DNA of 64,000 nt from assembly GCF_004295345.1 (NCBI RefSeq), contig NZ_CP036200.1, positions 2,588,501 to 2,652,500 on the forward strand. Reading direction: 5' to 3'. A program made the position numbers and the translations under genes. The first letter of the stretch is position 1, and every line of letters begins with the position of its first letter. Positions 8,730-20,843 of this stretch are shown piece by piece. This stretch comes from Shewanella maritima (GTDB taxonomy: Bacteria > Pseudomonadota > Gammaproteobacteria > Enterobacterales > Shewanellaceae). Under the pieces are notes generated by a model. The model had not been told where the DNA came from. It did not search any database and saw only the letters and a list, made by a program, of their open reading frames with translations.

Positions 8730-8758
8730 TTGCGAACAAAGTTGAATAAGAATACAAT
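8730..8758 (+). promoter_or_regulatory. Sigma70 promoter for secE-nusG
   Basis: TTGCGA (8730-8735), a 17-bp spacer and TACAAT (8753-8758), 120 bases upstream of secE. Confidence 0.6.
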
Positions 8759-8877
8759 CTATGGCCGATTTTTGACCCTGCGCGGCGCTTTATTTCGAAA
8801 TTATTGAGTTACTAGTTTAGTAAGCCTTTAATTTACCAAGTTTGAGCGTAGGGCGTAGTAAGTAACGGAAATAACCG

Positions 8878-9249
8878 ATGACAACAAATACTGAAAACCA
8901 GAGCAATTCTCTGGATCTTGTAAAGTGGGGCATTGCAGTGCTACTTATCGCAGCTGCAGTTATTGGTAACCAATACTTTGGTGAGGCCAGTGTCGTTGCC
9001 CGCGCAGCAGCTGTTATTGTGACATTCGCAATTGCTGCTTTTATTGCTGCACAAACAGTTAAAGGTAAAGAAGCGCTAACTTTTGCTAAAGAAGCGCATA
9101 TTGAAGTACGTAAAGTGGTATGGCCAACACGCCAAGAAGCGCGTAACACGACACTTATCGTACTAGCAGCAACAGGTGTTGTTGCATTAATCCTTTGGGG
9201 ATTAGATGCAGTGTTGCTGCGAATCGTTAATTTCATTACTGGCGTATAG
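8878..9249 (+). CDS. secE: Protein translocase subunit SecE
   Basis: SecE is the essential inner-membrane subunit that clamps SecY in the SecYEG channel. The 123 residues show three hydrophobic segments (about 15-33, 40-58, 96-118). The conserved amphipathic stretch before the last helix contains EVRKVVWPTRQEA, the SecE signature. This is the three-helix form found in enteric-like bacteria (127 residues in E. coli). ATG at 8878. nusG follows after 9 nt, the standard secE-nusG pair. Confidence 0.96.
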   Translation: MTTNTENQSNSLDLVKWGIAVLLIAAAVIGNQYFGEASVVARAAAVIVTFAIAAFIAAQTVKGKEALTFAKEAHIEVRKVVWPTRQEARNTTLIVLAATGVVALILWGLDAVLLRIVNFITGV

Positions 9250-9258
9250 GCATTAAAC

Positions 9259-9810
9259 ATGACTGAAGCTACTGAAGCGAAAAAAAGATGGTATGTGATT
9301 CAAGCATTCTCTGGCTATGAAGGTCGAGTATGTAAGACACTGCTTGAGCATATCAAAATGCACAACATGGAAGACTACTTTGGTGAAGTATTAGTACCGA
9401 CTGAAGAAGTAGTAGAAATGCGTGCAGGTCAACGCCGTAAGAGTGAGCGTAAGTTCTTCCCTGGCTATGTATTAGTCCAAATGGAAATGAACGACGAAAG
9501 CTGGCACTTAGTGAAGAGCGTACCACGTGTAATGGGCTTCATTGGCGGTACTTCTGACCGTCCAGCGCCGATTTCAGATAAAGAAGCAAATGCAATTCTT
9601 CAACGCTTAGAAGAAACGACCGAGTCGCCAACACATCGCGTGATGTTTGAACCAGGTGAAGTTGTTCGCGTATGTGATGGCCCATTTGCTGACTTCAATG
9701 GCACCATTGAAGAAGTTGATTATGACAAGAGCCGCGTGAAGGTGTCTGTTATGATCTTCGGCCGCTCAACTCCCGTTGAGTTGGACTTTAGTCAGATTGA
9801 AAAAAGCTGA
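9259..9810 (+). CDS. nusG: Transcription termination/antitermination protein NusG
   Basis: NusG binds RNA polymerase, increases elongation rate, supports Rho termination and links polymerase to the ribosome through S10. The 183 residues have an N-terminal NGN domain ([23 protein letters not shown]) and a C-terminal KOW domain (about 125-183, [16 protein letters not shown]). Length matches E. coli (181). It is read with secE. The next gene, rplK, has its own promoter in the 129-bp gap. Confidence 0.97.
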   Translation: MTEATEAKKRWYVIQAFSGYEGRVCKTLLEHIKMHNMEDYFGEVLVPTEEVVEMRAGQRRKSERKFFPGYVLVQMEMNDESWHLVKSVPRVMGFIGGTSDRPAPISDKEANAILQRLEETTESPTHRVMFEPGEVVRVCDGPFADFNGTIEEVDYDKSRVKVSVMIFGRSTPVELDFSQIEKS

Positions 9811-9833
9811 TTAAAATAAAAGCAAATTAAAGA

Positions 9834-9862
9834 TTGTTTGCGGGTGTGGATTTTTATATAAT
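9834..9862 (+). promoter_or_regulatory. Sigma70 promoter for rplKA
   Basis: TTGTTT (9834-9839), a 17-bp spacer and a perfect TATAAT (9857-9862). It is followed by an 80-nt leader to rplK. Confidence 0.7.
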
Positions 9863-9896
9863 CCGCACCCGTTGTTTTCAGGGGAGCAAGTCGGCA

Positions 9897-9922
9897 TTGG
9901 GCTGATGAGCGTTTGAACCCAA
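9897..9922 (+). promoter_or_regulatory. Possible ribosomal protein L1 autoregulatory site
   Basis: TTGGG (9897-9901) can pair with CCCAA (9918-9922) around an asymmetric interior containing TGATGAGCG, just before the rplK ribosome site. In E. coli L1 represses rplKA by binding this leader. The match here is by position and rough fold only. Confidence 0.35.
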
Positions 9923-9939
9923 ATAGAGGAAATGTCGAC

Positions 9940-10368
9940 ATGGCAAAGAAAATTGAAGGCTATATTAAGCTACAAGTAGCAGCCGGTGCTGCAAACCCGT
10001 CGCCACCAGTTGGTCCAGCTCTGGGTCAGAAAGGTCTAAACATCATGGAATTCTGTAAGGCGTTCAACGCTCGTACAGAAAAATTCGAGAAAGGTATGCC
10101 GATCCCTGTTGTGATCACTGCATACAATGACCGTTCTTTCACTTTCGAAACTAAGACTCCACCTGCGTCTTTCCTACTGCTTAAAGCAGCTGGTCTGAAG
10201 TCTGGTTCTGGCCGTCCTAACACTGAAAAAGTGGGAACTATCAAGCGTAGCGCTGTTCAGGAAATTGCTGAAACTAAAGCCGCTGATATGACTGGTGCTG
10301 ATATTGAAGCAATGATGCGTTCAATTGAAGGTACTGCACGTTCAATGGGTTTGGTAGTAGAGGACTAA
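9940..10368 (+). CDS. rplK: 50S ribosomal protein L11
   Basis: L11 forms the GTPase-associated centre with 23S rRNA and L10, and is needed for stringent-factor sensing. The 142 residues equal E. coli length. The proline-rich N-terminal switch ([14 protein letters not shown]) contacts thiostrepton and EF-G. The C-terminal RNA-binding domain ends in SMGLVVED. The start is the ATG at 9940, with AGAGGA 9 nt upstream and the family N-terminus [14 protein letters not shown] 27 bp upstream would only add non-conserved residues. Confidence 0.97.
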   Translation: MAKKIEGYIKLQVAAGAANPSPPVGPALGQKGLNIMEFCKAFNARTEKFEKGMPIPVVITAYNDRSFTFETKTPPASFLLLKAAGLKSGSGRPNTEKVGTIKRSAVQEIAETKAADMTGADIEAMMRSIEGTARSMGLVVED

Positions 10369-10372
10369 TATA

Positions 10373-11074
10373 ATGGCAAAGCTAACTAAGCGCATGCGCG
10401 TAATCCGCGAAAAAGTTGAAGCAACTAAAAGCTACGAAATGAACGAAGCTGTTGCTCTACTTAAAGAATTAGCAACTGCTAAATTCGTTGAGAGTGTTGA
10501 CGTTGCCGTTAACCTAGGTATCGATCCACGTAAATCTGACCAAAACGTTCGTGGTGCTACTGTACTACCACACGGTACTGGTCGTGACATCCGCGTTGCG
10601 GTATTCACACAAGGTGCAAACGCTGATGCTGCTAAAGAAGCAGGCGCTGAACTTGTAGGTATGGACGATCTAGCTGCTCAAGTTAAAGCTGGCGAAATGA
10701 ACTTCGACGTAGTTATCGCATCTCCAGATGCAATGCGCGTTGTTGGTCAACTAGGTCAAGTATTAGGTCCACGTGGTCTAATGCCTAACCCTAAGACTGG
10801 TACTGTAACGCCTAACGTTGCAGAAGCAGTTAAGAACGCTAAAGCTGGTCAAGTTCGTTACCGTAACGACAAGAACGGTATTATCCACACTACTATCGGT
10901 AAAGTGGATTTCACCGCTGAACAGCTTAAAGAAAACTTAGAAGCACTTGTTGGCGCTCTGAAGAAGGCTAAGCCTGCTTCTGCTAAAGGTGTTTACGTCA
11001 AGAAAGTTAGCATCTCTACCACTATGGGTGCAGGTGTTGCTGTTGACCAAGCTTCTTTAACTGAAGTTAAGTAA
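10373..11074 (+). CDS. rplA: 50S ribosomal protein L1
   Basis: L1 forms the mobile L1 stalk that guides E-site tRNA release, and acts as translational repressor of its own operon. The 233 residues carry [15 protein letters not shown] at the N-terminus, the [15 protein letters not shown] signature near 123 and GIIHTTIGK. The gap to rplK is 4 nt with hardly any Shine-Dalgarno sequence. This suggests translation coupled to rplK, which is how L1 control of both genes works in E. coli. Confidence 0.97.
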   Translation: MAKLTKRMRVIREKVEATKSYEMNEAVALLKELATAKFVESVDVAVNLGIDPRKSDQNVRGATVLPHGTGRDIRVAVFTQGANADAAKEAGAELVGMDDLAAQVKAGEMNFDVVIASPDAMRVVGQLGQVLGPRGLMPNPKTGTVTPNVAEAVKNAKAGQVRYRNDKNGIIHTTIGKVDFTAEQLKENLEALVGALKKAKPASAKGVYVKKVSISTTMGAGVAVDQASLTEVK

Positions 11075-11097
11075 TATACAAGGGGCGTAAATTAGCG

Positions 11098-11103
11098 TAT
11101 AAT
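11098..11103 (+). promoter_or_regulatory. Probable -10 box of the rplJL-rpoBC promoter
   Basis: A perfect TATAAT lies 24 nt after the rplA stop. The -35 region (around 11075-11080) is poor. The position matches the strong rplJ promoter of E. coli. Confidence 0.45.
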
Positions 11104-11169
11104 TCGCGCTCCTTGTGGGTTGAAGCTGGTAAGTGACGATTAAATCGACATAAATCAGCTTCCGTCCAA

Positions 11170-11265
11170 GACCGCAGGTGTTATTCAAACGACTAACTTA
11201 ATTCCCTGCGTAGACGGTGTCAGGCCCCAGATAAGAATTTTTATTCTGCTGGAAATCTGCACCGT
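11170..11265 (+). promoter_or_regulatory. rplJ leader, L10(L12)4 autoregulatory RNA
   Basis: The gap 11075-11339 is a structured mRNA leader. CGCAGG and CCTGCG (about 11173 and 11205) pair, and ACGGTG (11214-11219) pairs with CACCGT (11260-11265) enclosing CAGGCCCCAGA and GCTGGAAATCTG. This resembles the known L10 leader in which the L10-L12 complex blocks rplJ translation. A further hairpin, CTAGGG/CCCTAG, lies just before the rplJ ribosome site. Confidence 0.65.
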
Positions 11266-11339
11266 AAGTAGCTAAGTACATTAGTATTTAGTTGGTTAAT
11301 ACTAGGGATAGCCCTAGGTAGAATCCAGGAGTAAAGCCA

Positions 11340-11837
11340 ATGGCATTAAGACTCGAAGACAAAAAGGCAATTGTTGCTGAAGTCAACGAAGCTGCCAAAG
11401 GTGCACTTTCTGCAGTTGTTGCCGATTCACGCGGTGTAACTGTAGGCGCTATGACTGCTCTACGTAAGTCAGCTCGCGAAAATGGTGTATTCGTACGTGT
11501 AGTACGTAACACACTTGCTCGCCGTGCTGTTGAAGGTACTGATTTTGAGTGCCTAGTAGAAACATTCACTGGCCCAACTTTAATTGCATTCTCAAACGAG
11601 CACCCAGGTGCTGCAGCGCGTCTTCTTAAAGACTTCGCTAAAGAGCAAGAGCAGTTTGAAGTTAAAGGTGCAGCATTTGAAGGGGAACTAATCCCTGCAG
11701 CTGATATTGATCGTTTAGCGAAACTACCAACTTACGACGAAGCACTAGCTCAGTTAATGATGACTATGAAAGAAGCATCTGCTGGCAAGTTCGTACGTAC
11801 TTTGGCTGCCCTACGCGATCAGAAAGAAGCAGCTTAA
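11340..11837 (+). CDS. rplJ: 50S ribosomal protein L10
   Basis: L10 anchors the L7/L12 dimers on the ribosome and, with them, represses its own mRNA. The 165 residues equal the E. coli length. The N-terminal rRNA-binding part has [15 protein letters not shown] and [12 protein letters not shown]. The C-terminal helix that holds L12 begins near 135 ([15 protein letters not shown]). It has a good AGGAG ribosome site at the end of a long structured leader. rplL follows after 54 nt. Confidence 0.97.
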   Translation: MALRLEDKKAIVAEVNEAAKGALSAVVADSRGVTVGAMTALRKSARENGVFVRVVRNTLARRAVEGTDFECLVETFTGPTLIAFSNEHPGAAARLLKDFAKEQEQFEVKGAAFEGELIPAADIDRLAKLPTYDEALAQLMMTMKEASAGKFVRTLAALRDQKEAA

Positions 11838-11891
11838 TTTTACATTAGCCGCTTAATTAAATTGAATTCAGAACAATAGGAAATATTTCTA

Positions 11892-12260
11892 ATGTCTATC
11901 ACTAAAGATCAAATCTTAGAAGCCTTTGCAGAAATGTCTGTAATGGAAGTTGTTGAACTAATCGAAGCAATGGAAGAGAAATTCGGTGTTTCTGCTGCCG
12001 CTGCTGCTGTAGCTGTAGGCGGTGACGCTGGTGCAGCTGCTGCTGAACAAACAGAGTTCGACGTAGTTCTTACTTCACACGGTGCTAACAAAGTTGCTGT
12101 TATTAAAGCACTACGTGGCGCTACAGGTCTAGGCCTGAAAGAAGCTAAAGGCATGGCTGAATCTTGCCCAGTACCAGTTAAAGAAGGTATCAGCAAAGAA
12201 GAAGCTGAAGCTCTTAAAGCTGATCTAGAAGCAGCTGGCGCTGAAGTTGAACTTAAGTAA
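11892..12260 (+). CDS. rplL: 50S ribosomal protein L7/L12
   Basis: L7/L12 is the multicopy stalk protein that recruits translation GTPases. The 122 residues show the dimerising N-terminal domain (1-30), an Ala/Gly-rich hinge (about 35-52) and the C-terminal domain, where [20 protein letters not shown] binds EF-Tu and EF-G. The ribosome site AATAGGAAATATT is strong, fitting its higher copy number. A terminator-like attenuator separates it from rpoB. Confidence 0.97.
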   Translation: MSITKDQILEAFAEMSVMEVVELIEAMEEKFGVSAAAAAVAVGGDAGAAAAEQTEFDVVLTSHGANKVAVIKALRGATGLGLKEAKGMAESCPVPVKEGISKEEAEALKADLEAAGAEVELK

Positions 12261-12300
12261 TCTATACTTATAGTTCAGTCACCCATTAATTTGGGTGAGG

Positions 12301-12330
12301 GCTGACGGTTTTTTGACCGTCAGCTTTTTT
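12301..12330 (+). terminator. Attenuator between rplL and rpoB
   Basis: GCTGACGGT (12301-12309) pairs perfectly with ACCGTCAGC (12316-12324), followed by six T. In E. coli a partial terminator here lowers rpoBC output relative to ribosomal proteins. The same role is inferred. Confidence 0.85.
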
Positions 12331-12494
12331 GCGCTTTAAGCGCAGGCGATTTTTTTTCACCGTTTATCGCCAATTATTAGCAGTCCCTAGCAGAGATTAC
12401 TGGTTAGGTTCTTGCATCAACGGTGATGGGCAAACGTGCTGATTTAATTAAGTTTATTTCAGTCTTGGTCACATCTCGTAAGCAGAGGAAACCC

Positions 12495-15400
12495 ATGGTT
12501 TACTCCTATTCTGAAAAGAAGCGTATTCGCAAAGACTTTGGTAAGCGTCCTAAAGTTCTGGACATCCCTTACCTACTGTCTATCCAGTTAGACTCTTTTA
12601 AGAAGTTCACCGATCAAGACCCTACGGGTGAACGTGGCTTAGAAGCCGCATTCCGTAGCGTTTTTCCTATCAAGAGCTTTTCTGGCTATAGTGAGCTGCA
12701 ATATGTCAGCTACAAGCTAGGTGAGCCAGTTTTTGATGTGAAAGAATGTCAGATCCGCGGTGTTACCTATTCAGCGCCATTACGCGTAAAACTACGCATG
12801 GTACTGTTTGACCGTGAAGCTGCTGCTGGTACTGTAAAAGATATCAAAGAGCAAGAAGTCTATATGGGTGACATCCCATTAATGACTGAAAATGGTACTT
12901 TCGTTATCAATGGTACTGAACGTGTAATTGTTTCTCAGTTACACCGTAGTCCGGGTGTATTCTTCGATCACGACCGTGGTAAAACCCACTCTTCAGGTAA
13001 GGTGCTGTATAACGCACGTATTATTCCTTACCGTGGTTCATGGTTGGATTTCGAATTCGATCCAAAAGATGCATTATTCGTACGTATTGACCGTCGTCGT
13101 AAACTACCTGCGACTATCATTCTGCGCGCATTGGAATACTCGACTCAAGAAATTCTAGACTTATTCTTCGAACGCACTGAGTTCAAGATTAAGAAAGACT
13201 CATTAGTGATGAAGCTAGTTCCTGATCGCCTACGTGGTGAAACTTCTAGCTTTGACATTAAAGATTCTGAAGGCAATACGCTAGTTGAAGCGGGTCGCCG
13301 TGTTACTGCACGTCACATTCGCCAGCTAGAGAAAACTAACACAACAGATCTTGAAGTACCAGTTGAGTACATCGTTGGTAAGTTTGCTGCGCAAGATTAC
13401 ATCGACGAAGATACTGGTGAAGTATTAGTTTCAGCAAATGCCGAAATCACTTTAGAAGACCTAGCTAAGCTTTCATTAGCAGGCATCAAAGCCGTTGACA
13501 CTCTGTTTATCAATGACCTTGATCACGGTGCTTACATTGCTGACACCCTACGTATCGATTCAACAACTAACCGCCTAGAAGCGCTAGTTGAAATCTATCG
13601 TATGATGCGCCCTGGTGAGCCACCAACCAAGGAAGCGGCAGAAAGCTTATTCCAAAACCTATTCTTCAGCGACGAGCGTTATGACCTATCTAAAGTAGGT
13701 CGTATGAAGTTCAACCGTCGTCTAGAAATGGCTGAAGATGAAGGCGAAGGCATTCTGTCTAAAGAAGACATCGTTGCGGTAATGAAGAAAATCATTGATA
13801 TTCGCAATGGTTTCGACGAAGTCGATGATATCGACCACCTTGGTAACCGTCGTATTCGCTCTGTGGGCGAAATGGCAGAAAACCAATTCCGCGTTGGTCT
13901 AGTTCGTGTTGAGCGTGCTGTTCGTGAGCGTCTATCTTTAGGCGACCTAAACGAGCTAATGCCACAAGACCTAATTAACGCTAAGCCAATTTCTGCGGCA
14001 GTGAAAGAATTCTTCGGCTCTTCACAGCTGTCTCAGTTCATGGACCAAAATAACCCGCTATCAGAAGTGACGCACAAGCGTCGTATTTCTGCATTAGGCC
14101 CAGGTGGTTTGACTCGTGAACGTGCTGGCTTCGAAGTACGTGACGTACACCCGACTCACTATGGTCGTCTATGTCCGATTGAAACACCTGAAGGTCCAAA
14201 CATTGGTTTGATCAACTCTTTGGCAAGTTTCGCACGTACTAACTCATACGGTTTCCTAGAAACACCTTACCGCAAAGTGGTAGACGGTGTGATCACTGAC
14301 GAAGTGGAATACTTGTCAGCGATTGAAGAAGGTCGTTATGTTATTGCACAGGCAAACATTGAAGTTGATAAGAACGGCCGCATGGTTGAAGAGCAGATTG
14401 CATGTCGTCACAAAGGTGAATCTACCTTTATGCGCGCAGCTGACATTCAATACATGGACGTTTCGCCACAACAGATTATTTCTGTTGCTGCTTCATTGAT
14501 TCCGTTCCTAGAACACGATGACGCGAACCGTGCATTGATGGGTGCGAACATGCAACGTCAGGCTGTACCAACACTAAGCGCTGAAAAGCCATTAGTCGGT
14601 ACGGGTATTGAGCGTGCATTGGCTGTTGACTCAGGCGTAGTTGTTGCTGCTAAACGTGGCGGTGTAATCGACTATGTTGATGCTAGCCGCATCGTAGTTA
14701 AAGTAAATGAAGACGAGCTTACTCCAGGTGAAGCGGGTATCGACATTTACAACCTAACTAAGTACACCCGTTCGAACCAAAACACTTGTATCAACCAACG
14801 TCCACGTTGTTTCGTTGGTGAGCCAGTGGTTCGTGGTGACGTACTAGCTGACGGTCCTTCAACTGACTTAGGTGATTTGGCACTTGGCCAAAACATGCGT
14901 ATCGCATTCATGCCTTGGAACGGTTACAACTTTGAGGATTCGATCCTTATTTCTGAGCGCGTAGCGCAAGAAGACCGTTTCACGACTATTCACATCCAAG
15001 AGCTGTCATGTATTGCACGTGATACTAAACTTGGTAGTGAAGAAATCACAGCTGATATTCCAAACGTAGGTGAGTCTGCTCTGTCTAAACTAGACGAGTC
15101 AGGTATCGTTTACATTGGTGCAGAAGTGAAAGGTGGCGATATTCTAGTAGGTAAAGTGACACCTAAAGGTGAAACTCAGCTTACTCCAGAAGAGAAGTTA
15201 CTTCGTGCTATCTTCGGTGAAAAAGCGTCTGACGTTAAAGACAGCTCGCTACGTGTACCTAACTCAGTAAAAGGTACCATCATCGACGTTCAAGTCTTCA
15301 CCCGTGACGGTGTTGAAAAAGACAAGCGCGCACTAGAAATTGAAGAAATGCACGTAAGCCAAGCTCGTAAAGACTTAGGCGAAGAGTTCAAGATCCTTGA

Positions 15401-16526
15401 AGAAGGTGTCTTAGACCGTGCACGTAACTTGTTACTGTCTGCTGGTTTCTCTGAAGCAAAACTTGCTGAGATCCCACGTAAAGACGTGTTAATCCAAGTT
15501 ATTGACGACGAAGCGAAACAAACTGAACTTGAGCAGTTAGCTGAGCAGCACGAAGAGCTAAAAGCTGACTTTGATAAGAAGTTTGAAATCAAGCGTCGTA
15601 AGATCACTCAAGGTGATGACTTAGCACCTGGCGTACTGAAGATTGTTAAGGTTTACCTAGCAGTTAAACGTACTATCCAACCTGGTGATAAGATGGCTGG
15701 TCGTCACGGTAACAAAGGTGTTATCTCGAAGATCTGTCCTATTGAAGATATGCCATACGATGAAACTGGTAACCCAGTAGACATCGTCCTGAACCCGCTG
15801 GGTGTACCATCGCGTATGAACATCGGTCAGGTACTTGAAGTTCACATGGGCGCAGCTGCTAAAGGCATTGGTAACCGTATTACCGAAATGCTTGAAGAGC
15901 AACGCGAACTTGCTGAGCTACGTGGCTATATCAAAGAAGTTTATGAGTTAGGTGATGAAGTTCAACAGAAAGTTGACATCGACTCATTCTCTGATGATGA
16001 AGTTGTACGTCTTGCCAAACACCTGAAATCTGGTCTGCCAATCGCAACACCAGCATTCGACGGTGCTAAAGAGAAAGAGATCAAGCAAATGCTTGAACTT
16101 GCAGGCTTACCATCTTCAGGCCAGCTTCGTTTATTCGATGGCCGCACTGGTAACGAATTTGAGCGTGAAGTAACTGTTGGTTACATGTACATGCTTAAAC
16201 TGAACCACTTAGTTGATGACAAGATGCACGCCCGTTCTACCGGTTCGTACAGCTTGGTTACTCAGCAGCCTCTGGGCGGTAAAGCTCAGTTCGGTGGTCA
16301 GCGTTTCGGTGAGATGGAAGTATGGGCACTTGAAGCATACGGTGCCGCTTATACTCTTCAAGAAATGCTTACAGTTAAGTCGGATGACGTTAACGGTCGT
16401 ACTCAGATGTATAAGAACATCGTCGACGGTAACCATCAGATGCAACCTGGCATGCCAGAGTCCTTCAACGTATTGCTGAAGGAGATCCGTTCACTGGGTA
16501 TTAATATCGAGTTGGATCAAGAGTAA
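12495..16526 (+). CDS. rpoB: DNA-directed RNA polymerase subunit beta
   Basis: Beta forms half of the polymerase active-site cleft and the rifampicin pocket. The 1343 residues compare with 1342 in E. coli. The start is the ATG at 12495 ([24 protein letters not shown] upstream), because the earlier in-frame Met at 12423 adds residues without family counterpart. The rifampicin cluster [19 protein letters not shown] is wild type, with D517, H527 and S532 equal to E. coli D516, H526 and S531. Later conserved blocks include [12 protein letters not shown] near 1070 and the C-terminal [18 protein letters not shown]. It is expressed with rplJL through the attenuator and followed by rpoC. Confidence 0.98.
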   Translation: MVYSYSEKKRIRKDFGKRPKVLDIPYLLSIQLDSFKKFTDQDPTGERGLEAAFRSVFPIKSFSGYSELQYVSYKLGEPVFDVKECQIRGVTYSAPLRVKLRMVLFDREAAAGTVKDIKEQEVYMGDIPLMTENGTFVINGTERVIVSQLHRSPGVFFDHDRGKTHSSGKVLYNARIIPYRGSWLDFEFDPKDALFVRIDRRRKLPATIILRALEYSTQEILDLFFERTEFKIKKDSLVMKLVPDRLRGETSSFDIKDSEGNTLVEAGRRVTARHIRQLEKTNTTDLEVPVEYIVGKFAAQDYIDEDTGEVLVSANAEITLEDLAKLSLAGIKAVDTLFINDLDHGAYIADTLRIDSTTNRLEALVEIYRMMRPGEPPTKEAAESLFQNLFFSDERYDLSKVGRMKFNRRLEMAEDEGEGILSKEDIVAVMKKIIDIRNGFDEVDDIDHLGNRRIRSVGEMAENQFRVGLVRVERAVRERLSLGDLNELMPQDLINAKPISAAVKEFFGSSQLSQFMDQNNPLSEVTHKRRISALGPGGLTRERAGFEVRDVHPTHYGRLCPIETPEGPNIGLINSLASFARTNSYGFLETPYRKVVDGVITDEVEYLSAIEEGRYVIAQANIEVDKNGRMVEEQIACRHKGESTFMRAADIQYMDVSPQQIISVAASLIPFLEHDDANRALMGANMQRQAVPTLSAEKPLVGTGIERALAVDSGVVVAAKRGGVIDYVDASRIVVKVNEDELTPGEAGIDIYNLTKYTRSNQNTCINQRPRCFVGEPVVRGDVLADGPSTDLGDLALGQNMRIAFMPWNGYNFEDSILISERVAQEDRFTTIHIQELSCIARDTKLGSEEITADIPNVGESALSKLDESGIVYIGAEVKGGDILVGKVTPKGETQLTPEEKLLRAIFGEKASDVKDSSLRVPNSVKGTIIDVQVFTRDGVEKDKRALEIEEMHVSQARKDLGEEFKILEEGVLDRARNLLLSAGFSEAKLAEIPRKDVLIQVIDDEAKQTELEQLAEQHEELKADFDKKFEIKRRKITQGDDLAPGVLKIVKVYLAVKRTIQPGDKMAGRHGNKGVISKICPIEDMPYDETGNPVDIVLNPLGVPSRMNIGQVLEVHMGAAAKGIGNRITEMLEEQRELAELRGYIKEVYELGDEVQQKVDIDSFSDDEVVRLAKHLKSGLPIATPAFDGAKEKEIKQMLELAGLPSSGQLRLFDGRTGNEFEREVTVGYMYMLKLNHLVDDKMHARSTGSYSLVTQQPLGGKAQFGGQRFGEMEVWALEAYGAAYTLQEMLTVKSDDVNGRTQMYKNIVDGNHQMQPGMPESFNVLLKEIRSLGINIELDQE

Positions 16527-16560
16527 GCATCGCTCTTAAGCAATGTTTTGGTAACCTAAC

Positions 16561-16605
16561 GGTGCTTCGCCCCGTGCGAAGCACCCGGTTTAACTCCTTC
16601 AGGAG
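16561..16605 (+). promoter_or_regulatory. Hairpins in the rpoB-rpoC gap
   Basis: A 9-bp stem GGTGCTTCG/CGAAGCACC (16561-16585) lacks a T run, so it is not a terminator. Beside it CTCC (16594-16597) can pair with GGAG (16602-16605), which covers the rpoC ribosome site. Either could set RNA processing or translation of rpoC. Confidence 0.4.
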
Positions 16606-16611
16606 AGAAAC

Positions 16612-19600
16612 GTGAAAGACTTATTAAAGTTTCTTAAACAGCAAAGCAAGACTGAAGAATTTAACGGTATTAAAATTGGTCTAGCATCGCCAGACCTCAT
16701 CCGTTCTTGGTCTTTTGGTGAAGTTAAAAAGCCAGAAACCATTAACTACCGTACATTCAAGCCTGAGCGTGAAGGTTTGTTCTGTGCGCGTATCTTCGGT
16801 CCTGTGAAAGATTACGAATGTTTGTGTGGTAAATACAAACGTCTTAAGCACCGTGGTGTAATTTGTGAGAAGTGTGGTGTAGAAGTTACCCAGACTAAAG
16901 TACGTCGTGAGCGTATGGGTCACATTGAACTGGCTAGCCCAGTTGCACACATCTGGTTCTTAAAGTCACTTCCGTCTCGTATTGGCTTAATGCTAGATAT
17001 GACTTTACGTGACATTGAGCGCGTACTGTACTTTGAATCATTTGTTGTTATCGAGCCAGGCATGACCTCGCTTGAGCGCGGCCAAATGCTAACGGAAGAG
17101 ACGTACTTAGACGCACTAGAAGAGTATGGTGATGAGTTTGAAGCTAAAATGGGTGCTGAAGCCGTTTTAGACTTACTACGTGGTATTGATTTAGAAGAGC
17201 AAATCGAGCAAATGCGCGAAGAGCTACCTTCAATCAATTCAGAAACTCGTCGCAAGAAAGTGACTAAGCGCCTGAAACTGATGGAAGCATTCTACCAATC
17301 TGGCAACAAGCCAGAGTGGATGATCCTGAAAGTACTACCGGTTCTACCACCTGATCTACGTCCGCTAGTTCCACTAGATGGTGGACGTTTTGCGACGTCT
17401 GATCTTAATGACCTATACCGTCGTGTGATTAACCGTAACAACCGTCTAAAACGCCTATTAGACCTAGCTGCTCCAGACATCATCGTACGTAACGAAAAAC
17501 GTATGCTGCAAGAGTCTGTTGATGCGCTATTAGATAATGGTCGTCGTGGTCGTGCAATTACAGGTTCAAACAAGCGTCCTCTGAAATCTCTTGCTGATAT
17601 GATCAAGGGTAAGCAAGGTCGTTTCCGTCAAAACCTACTTGGTAAGCGTGTTGACTACTCAGGCCGTTCGGTAATTACCGTAGGTCCTACTCTACGTTTA
17701 CACCAGTGTGGTCTTCCTAAGAAGATGGCACTTGAGCTATTCAAACCATTCATCTATGGCAAGTTAGAAGGCCGTGGTCTAGCGACTACGATCAAAGCCG
17801 CTAAGAAAATGGTTGAGCGTGAGCAAGCAGAAGTTTGGGATGTTTTAGACGAAGTAATTCGTGAACACCCAGTGATGCTTAACCGTGCACCAACACTTCA
17901 CAGACTTGGTATTCAAGCATTTGAGCCAGTACTGATTGAAGGTAAAGCAATCCAACTTCACCCGCTTGTATGTGCGGCGTATAACGCTGACTTCGACGGT
18001 GACCAAATGGCGGTACACGTACCATTAACGTTAGAAGCGCAATTAGAAGCGCGTGCGTTGATGATGTCTACCAACAACATTCTGTCACCAGCAAACGGTG
18101 AGCCGGTAATCACTCCGTCTCAAGACGTTGTATTAGGTCTGTACTACACCAGCCGTGAATGCATTAACGGTAAAGGTGAAGGCATGGCATTCGCTTCTGT
18201 AGCAGAAGTTGAAAAAGCTTATGCAACAGGTGCAGCTGGGCTTCACGCTCGCATTAAAGTACGTCTAAACGAAGTAAGCATTGATGATAACGGTGAGAAG
18301 ACAACTTCTACTCGTATCGTTGATACTACTGTAGGTCGTGCATTGCTATCGCTTATCTTACCTGAAGGTCTATCTTTCGACCTTGTTAACCAAAACATGG
18401 GTAAGAAGCAGATCTCGAAACTACTGAACACTTGTTACCGTCAACTAGGTCTTAAAGATACTGTTATCTTTGCTGACCAATTGATGTACACAGGTTTCCG
18501 TTTCGCGACTATCTCGGGTGCTTCTGTTGGTATTAACGACATGGAAATCCCAGCTGAGAAGTACACCCTTGTTGCTGACGCAGAAGCTGAAGTACGTGAA
18601 ATTCAAGAGCAGTTCCAATCTGGTCTTGTAACCGCGGGTGAGCGTTACAACAAAGTGATCGATATCTGGGCAAGCGCGAATGAGAAAGTTTCTAAAGCGA
18701 TGATGGACAACCTGTCTACCGAGACAGTGATTAACCGTGATGGCGAAGAAGAAACTCAAGCTTCATTCAACAGCATCTACATGATGGCTGACTCAGGCGC
18801 ACGTGGTAGTGCTGCTCAGATCCGTCAGCTAGCTGGTATGCGTGGTCTGATGGCGAAGCCAGATGGTTCTATCATTGAAACGCCGATTGTGGCGAACTTC
18901 CGTGAAGGTCTAAACGTACTTCAGTACTTTATTTCTACTCACGGTGCGCGTAAAGGTCTTGCCGATACTGCATTGAAGACAGCGAACTCGGGTTACCTAA
19001 CTCGTCGTCTAGTAGACGTTGCACAAGACTTAGTGGTTATTGAAGAAGACTGTGGCGTAGAACACGGTCTAACAATGAAGCCGCTAATTGAAGGTGGTGA
19101 CGTTGTTGAGCCACTACGTGAGCGTGTACTTGGTCGTGTTGTTGCTCAAGACGTACTTAAGCCTGGTACTGATGAAGTACTTGCACCACGTAATACTCTG
19201 CTTGACGAGAAGTGGTGTGACAAGCTTGAAGAAAACAGCGTCGATGAAGTTGTTGTACGTAGCGTAATTACTTGTGAAACAGACTTCGGTGTGTGTGCTA
19301 AGTGTTACGGCCGTGACTTGGCTCGTGGTCATATTATTAACCACGGTGAAGCAATTGGTGTTGTGGCTGCTCAGTCGATTGGTGAGCCAGGTACACAGCT
19401 TACCATGCGTACCTTCCACATTGGTGGTGCGGCATCGCGTGCTTCTGCTGAGAACAATGTTCAAGTTAAGAACGCAGGTACACTTAAGCTGCATAATGCT
19501 AAATACGTTAGCAATGTTGACGGCAAATTGGTTATTGTTTCTCGTTCAAGCGAGCTGGCTGTTATTGATGAGCTGGGCCGTGAGAAAGAGCGTTACAAGG

Positions 19601-20829
19601 TTCCTTACGGTACCGTGCTTGAGAAGCAAGAGGGTAGTGAACTAGCAGCTGGCGAAATCATCGCTAACTGGGATCCACATACTCACCCAATTATCTCTGA
19701 AGTTGCAGGTAGCGTTAAGTTCGTAGACATGATTGAAGGTGTCACGATGACACGTCAAACAGACGAACTAACCGGTCTTTCTTCTGTTGTAGTACTAGAC
19801 GTAGGTGCTCGTACTTCAGCAGGTAAAGAGATGCGCCCAGCTATCCGCCTTGTTGATGCTGACGGTAATGACTTAATGATCCCTGGAACTGAAATTCCAG
19901 CTCAATACTTCTTACCAGGTAACGCGATTGTTTCGAAAGACGATAACGCGCAAATCAACATTGGTGATACGTTAGCGCGTATGCCACAAGAGTCTTCTAA
20001 GACTCGCGATATTACCGGTGGTCTACCGCGCGTTGCAGACTTGTTCGAAGCGCGTAAGCCAAAAGAGCCTGCAATTCTTGCAGAAATCTCAGGTACTATC
20101 TCGTTCGGTAAAGAGACTAAAGGTAAGCGTCGTCTGGTAATCACTCCAGCAGATGGCGGTGATCAGTACGAAGAGATGATCCCTAAATGGCGTAACCTAA
20201 ACGTGTTCGAAGGTGAAAAAGTTGAACGCGGTGAGGTGATTGCAGATGGTCCAGAAGCAGCACATGACATTTTACGTCTGCGCGGCATCCACCATGTAGC
20301 CAACTACATTGTGAACGAAGTTCAAGATGTATACCGTCTACAGGGTGTAAAGATCAACGACAAGCACATTGAGGTTATCATCCGTCAGATGCTACGCAAG
20401 TGTCTAATTACAGACGCTGGCGACAGTGAGTTCCTAGAAGGCGAACAAGCTGAAGTATCTCGCGTGAAGATTGCTAACCGTGAGCTTGAAGCTCAAGGCA
20501 AGCAACCTGCTAAGTTTGAGCGTGAACTACTTGGTATTACCAAAGCTTCTTTGGCAACTGAGTCATTCATCTCAGCAGCATCGTTCCAAGAAACGACTCG
20601 CGTACTGACTGAAGCTGCCGTTGGTGGTAAGAGCGATCAATTACGCGGTCTGAAAGAGAACGTGATTGTAGGTCGTCTGATCCCAGCGGGTACTGGTTAC
20701 TCTTATCATAAGAACCGCAACGAAGAACGCACTACAGGTGCTGACCAAGTTGAGGCTCCTGCAGTAACCGCTAGCGAAGCTGAGCAGAACCTAGCAGATC
20801 TACTTAACTTGGCCGGAAGCCAGGATTAA
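16612..20829 (+). CDS. rpoC: DNA-directed RNA polymerase subunit beta'
   Basis: Beta' carries the catalytic magnesium site of RNA polymerase. The 1405 residues compare with 1407 in E. coli. They include the N-terminal zinc site ([19 protein letters not shown], about 70-88), the NADFDGDQM metal-binding motif with aspartates 460, 462 and 464 (E. coli numbers), the bridge-helix region and the second zinc site (CAKCYGRD). The start codon is GTG at 16612 after AGGAGAG. Met at this position begins the conserved [12 protein letters not shown] strong terminator follows at once. Confidence 0.98.
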   Translation: MKDLLKFLKQQSKTEEFNGIKIGLASPDLIRSWSFGEVKKPETINYRTFKPEREGLFCARIFGPVKDYECLCGKYKRLKHRGVICEKCGVEVTQTKVRRERMGHIELASPVAHIWFLKSLPSRIGLMLDMTLRDIERVLYFESFVVIEPGMTSLERGQMLTEETYLDALEEYGDEFEAKMGAEAVLDLLRGIDLEEQIEQMREELPSINSETRRKKVTKRLKLMEAFYQSGNKPEWMILKVLPVLPPDLRPLVPLDGGRFATSDLNDLYRRVINRNNRLKRLLDLAAPDIIVRNEKRMLQESVDALLDNGRRGRAITGSNKRPLKSLADMIKGKQGRFRQNLLGKRVDYSGRSVITVGPTLRLHQCGLPKKMALELFKPFIYGKLEGRGLATTIKAAKKMVEREQAEVWDVLDEVIREHPVMLNRAPTLHRLGIQAFEPVLIEGKAIQLHPLVCAAYNADFDGDQMAVHVPLTLEAQLEARALMMSTNNILSPANGEPVITPSQDVVLGLYYTSRECINGKGEGMAFASVAEVEKAYATGAAGLHARIKVRLNEVSIDDNGEKTTSTRIVDTTVGRALLSLILPEGLSFDLVNQNMGKKQISKLLNTCYRQLGLKDTVIFADQLMYTGFRFATISGASVGINDMEIPAEKYTLVADAEAEVREIQEQFQSGLVTAGERYNKVIDIWASANEKVSKAMMDNLSTETVINRDGEEETQASFNSIYMMADSGARGSAAQIRQLAGMRGLMAKPDGSIIETPIVANFREGLNVLQYFISTHGARKGLADTALKTANSGYLTRRLVDVAQDLVVIEEDCGVEHGLTMKPLIEGGDVVEPLRERVLGRVVAQDVLKPGTDEVLAPRNTLLDEKWCDKLEENSVDEVVVRSVITCETDFGVCAKCYGRDLARGHIINHGEAIGVVAAQSIGEPGTQLTMRTFHIGGAASRASAENNVQVKNAGTLKLHNAKYVSNVDGKLVIVSRSSELAVIDELGREKERYKVPYGTVLEKQEGSELAAGEIIANWDPHTHPIISEVAGSVKFVDMIEGVTMTRQTDELTGLSSVVVLDVGARTSAGKEMRPAIRLVDADGNDLMIPGTEIPAQYFLPGNAIVSKDDNAQINIGDTLARMPQESSKTRDITGGLPRVADLFEARKPKEPAILAEISGTISFGKETKGKRRLVITPADGGDQYEEMIPKWRNLNVFEGEKVERGEVIADGPEAAHDILRLRGIHHVANYIVNEVQDVYRLQGVKINDKHIEVIIRQMLRKCLITDAGDSEFLEGEQAEVSRVKIANRELEAQGKQPAKFERELLGITKASLATESFISAASFQETTRVLTEAAVGGKSDQLRGLKENVIVGRLIPAGTGYSYHKNRNEERTTGADQVEAPAVTASEAEQNLADLLNLAGSQD

Positions 20830-20843
20830 GTGATCAAAATGTG

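Noticed and set aside
8817..9260. Long minus-strand open frame over secE
   Set aside because: Complement of secE with low-complexity Ser/Thr/Ala translation. No family pattern.
12423..12494. N-terminal extension of RpoB from an upstream Met
   Set aside because: The residues are absent from the family, and the AGAGGA ribosome site fits the ATG at 12495.
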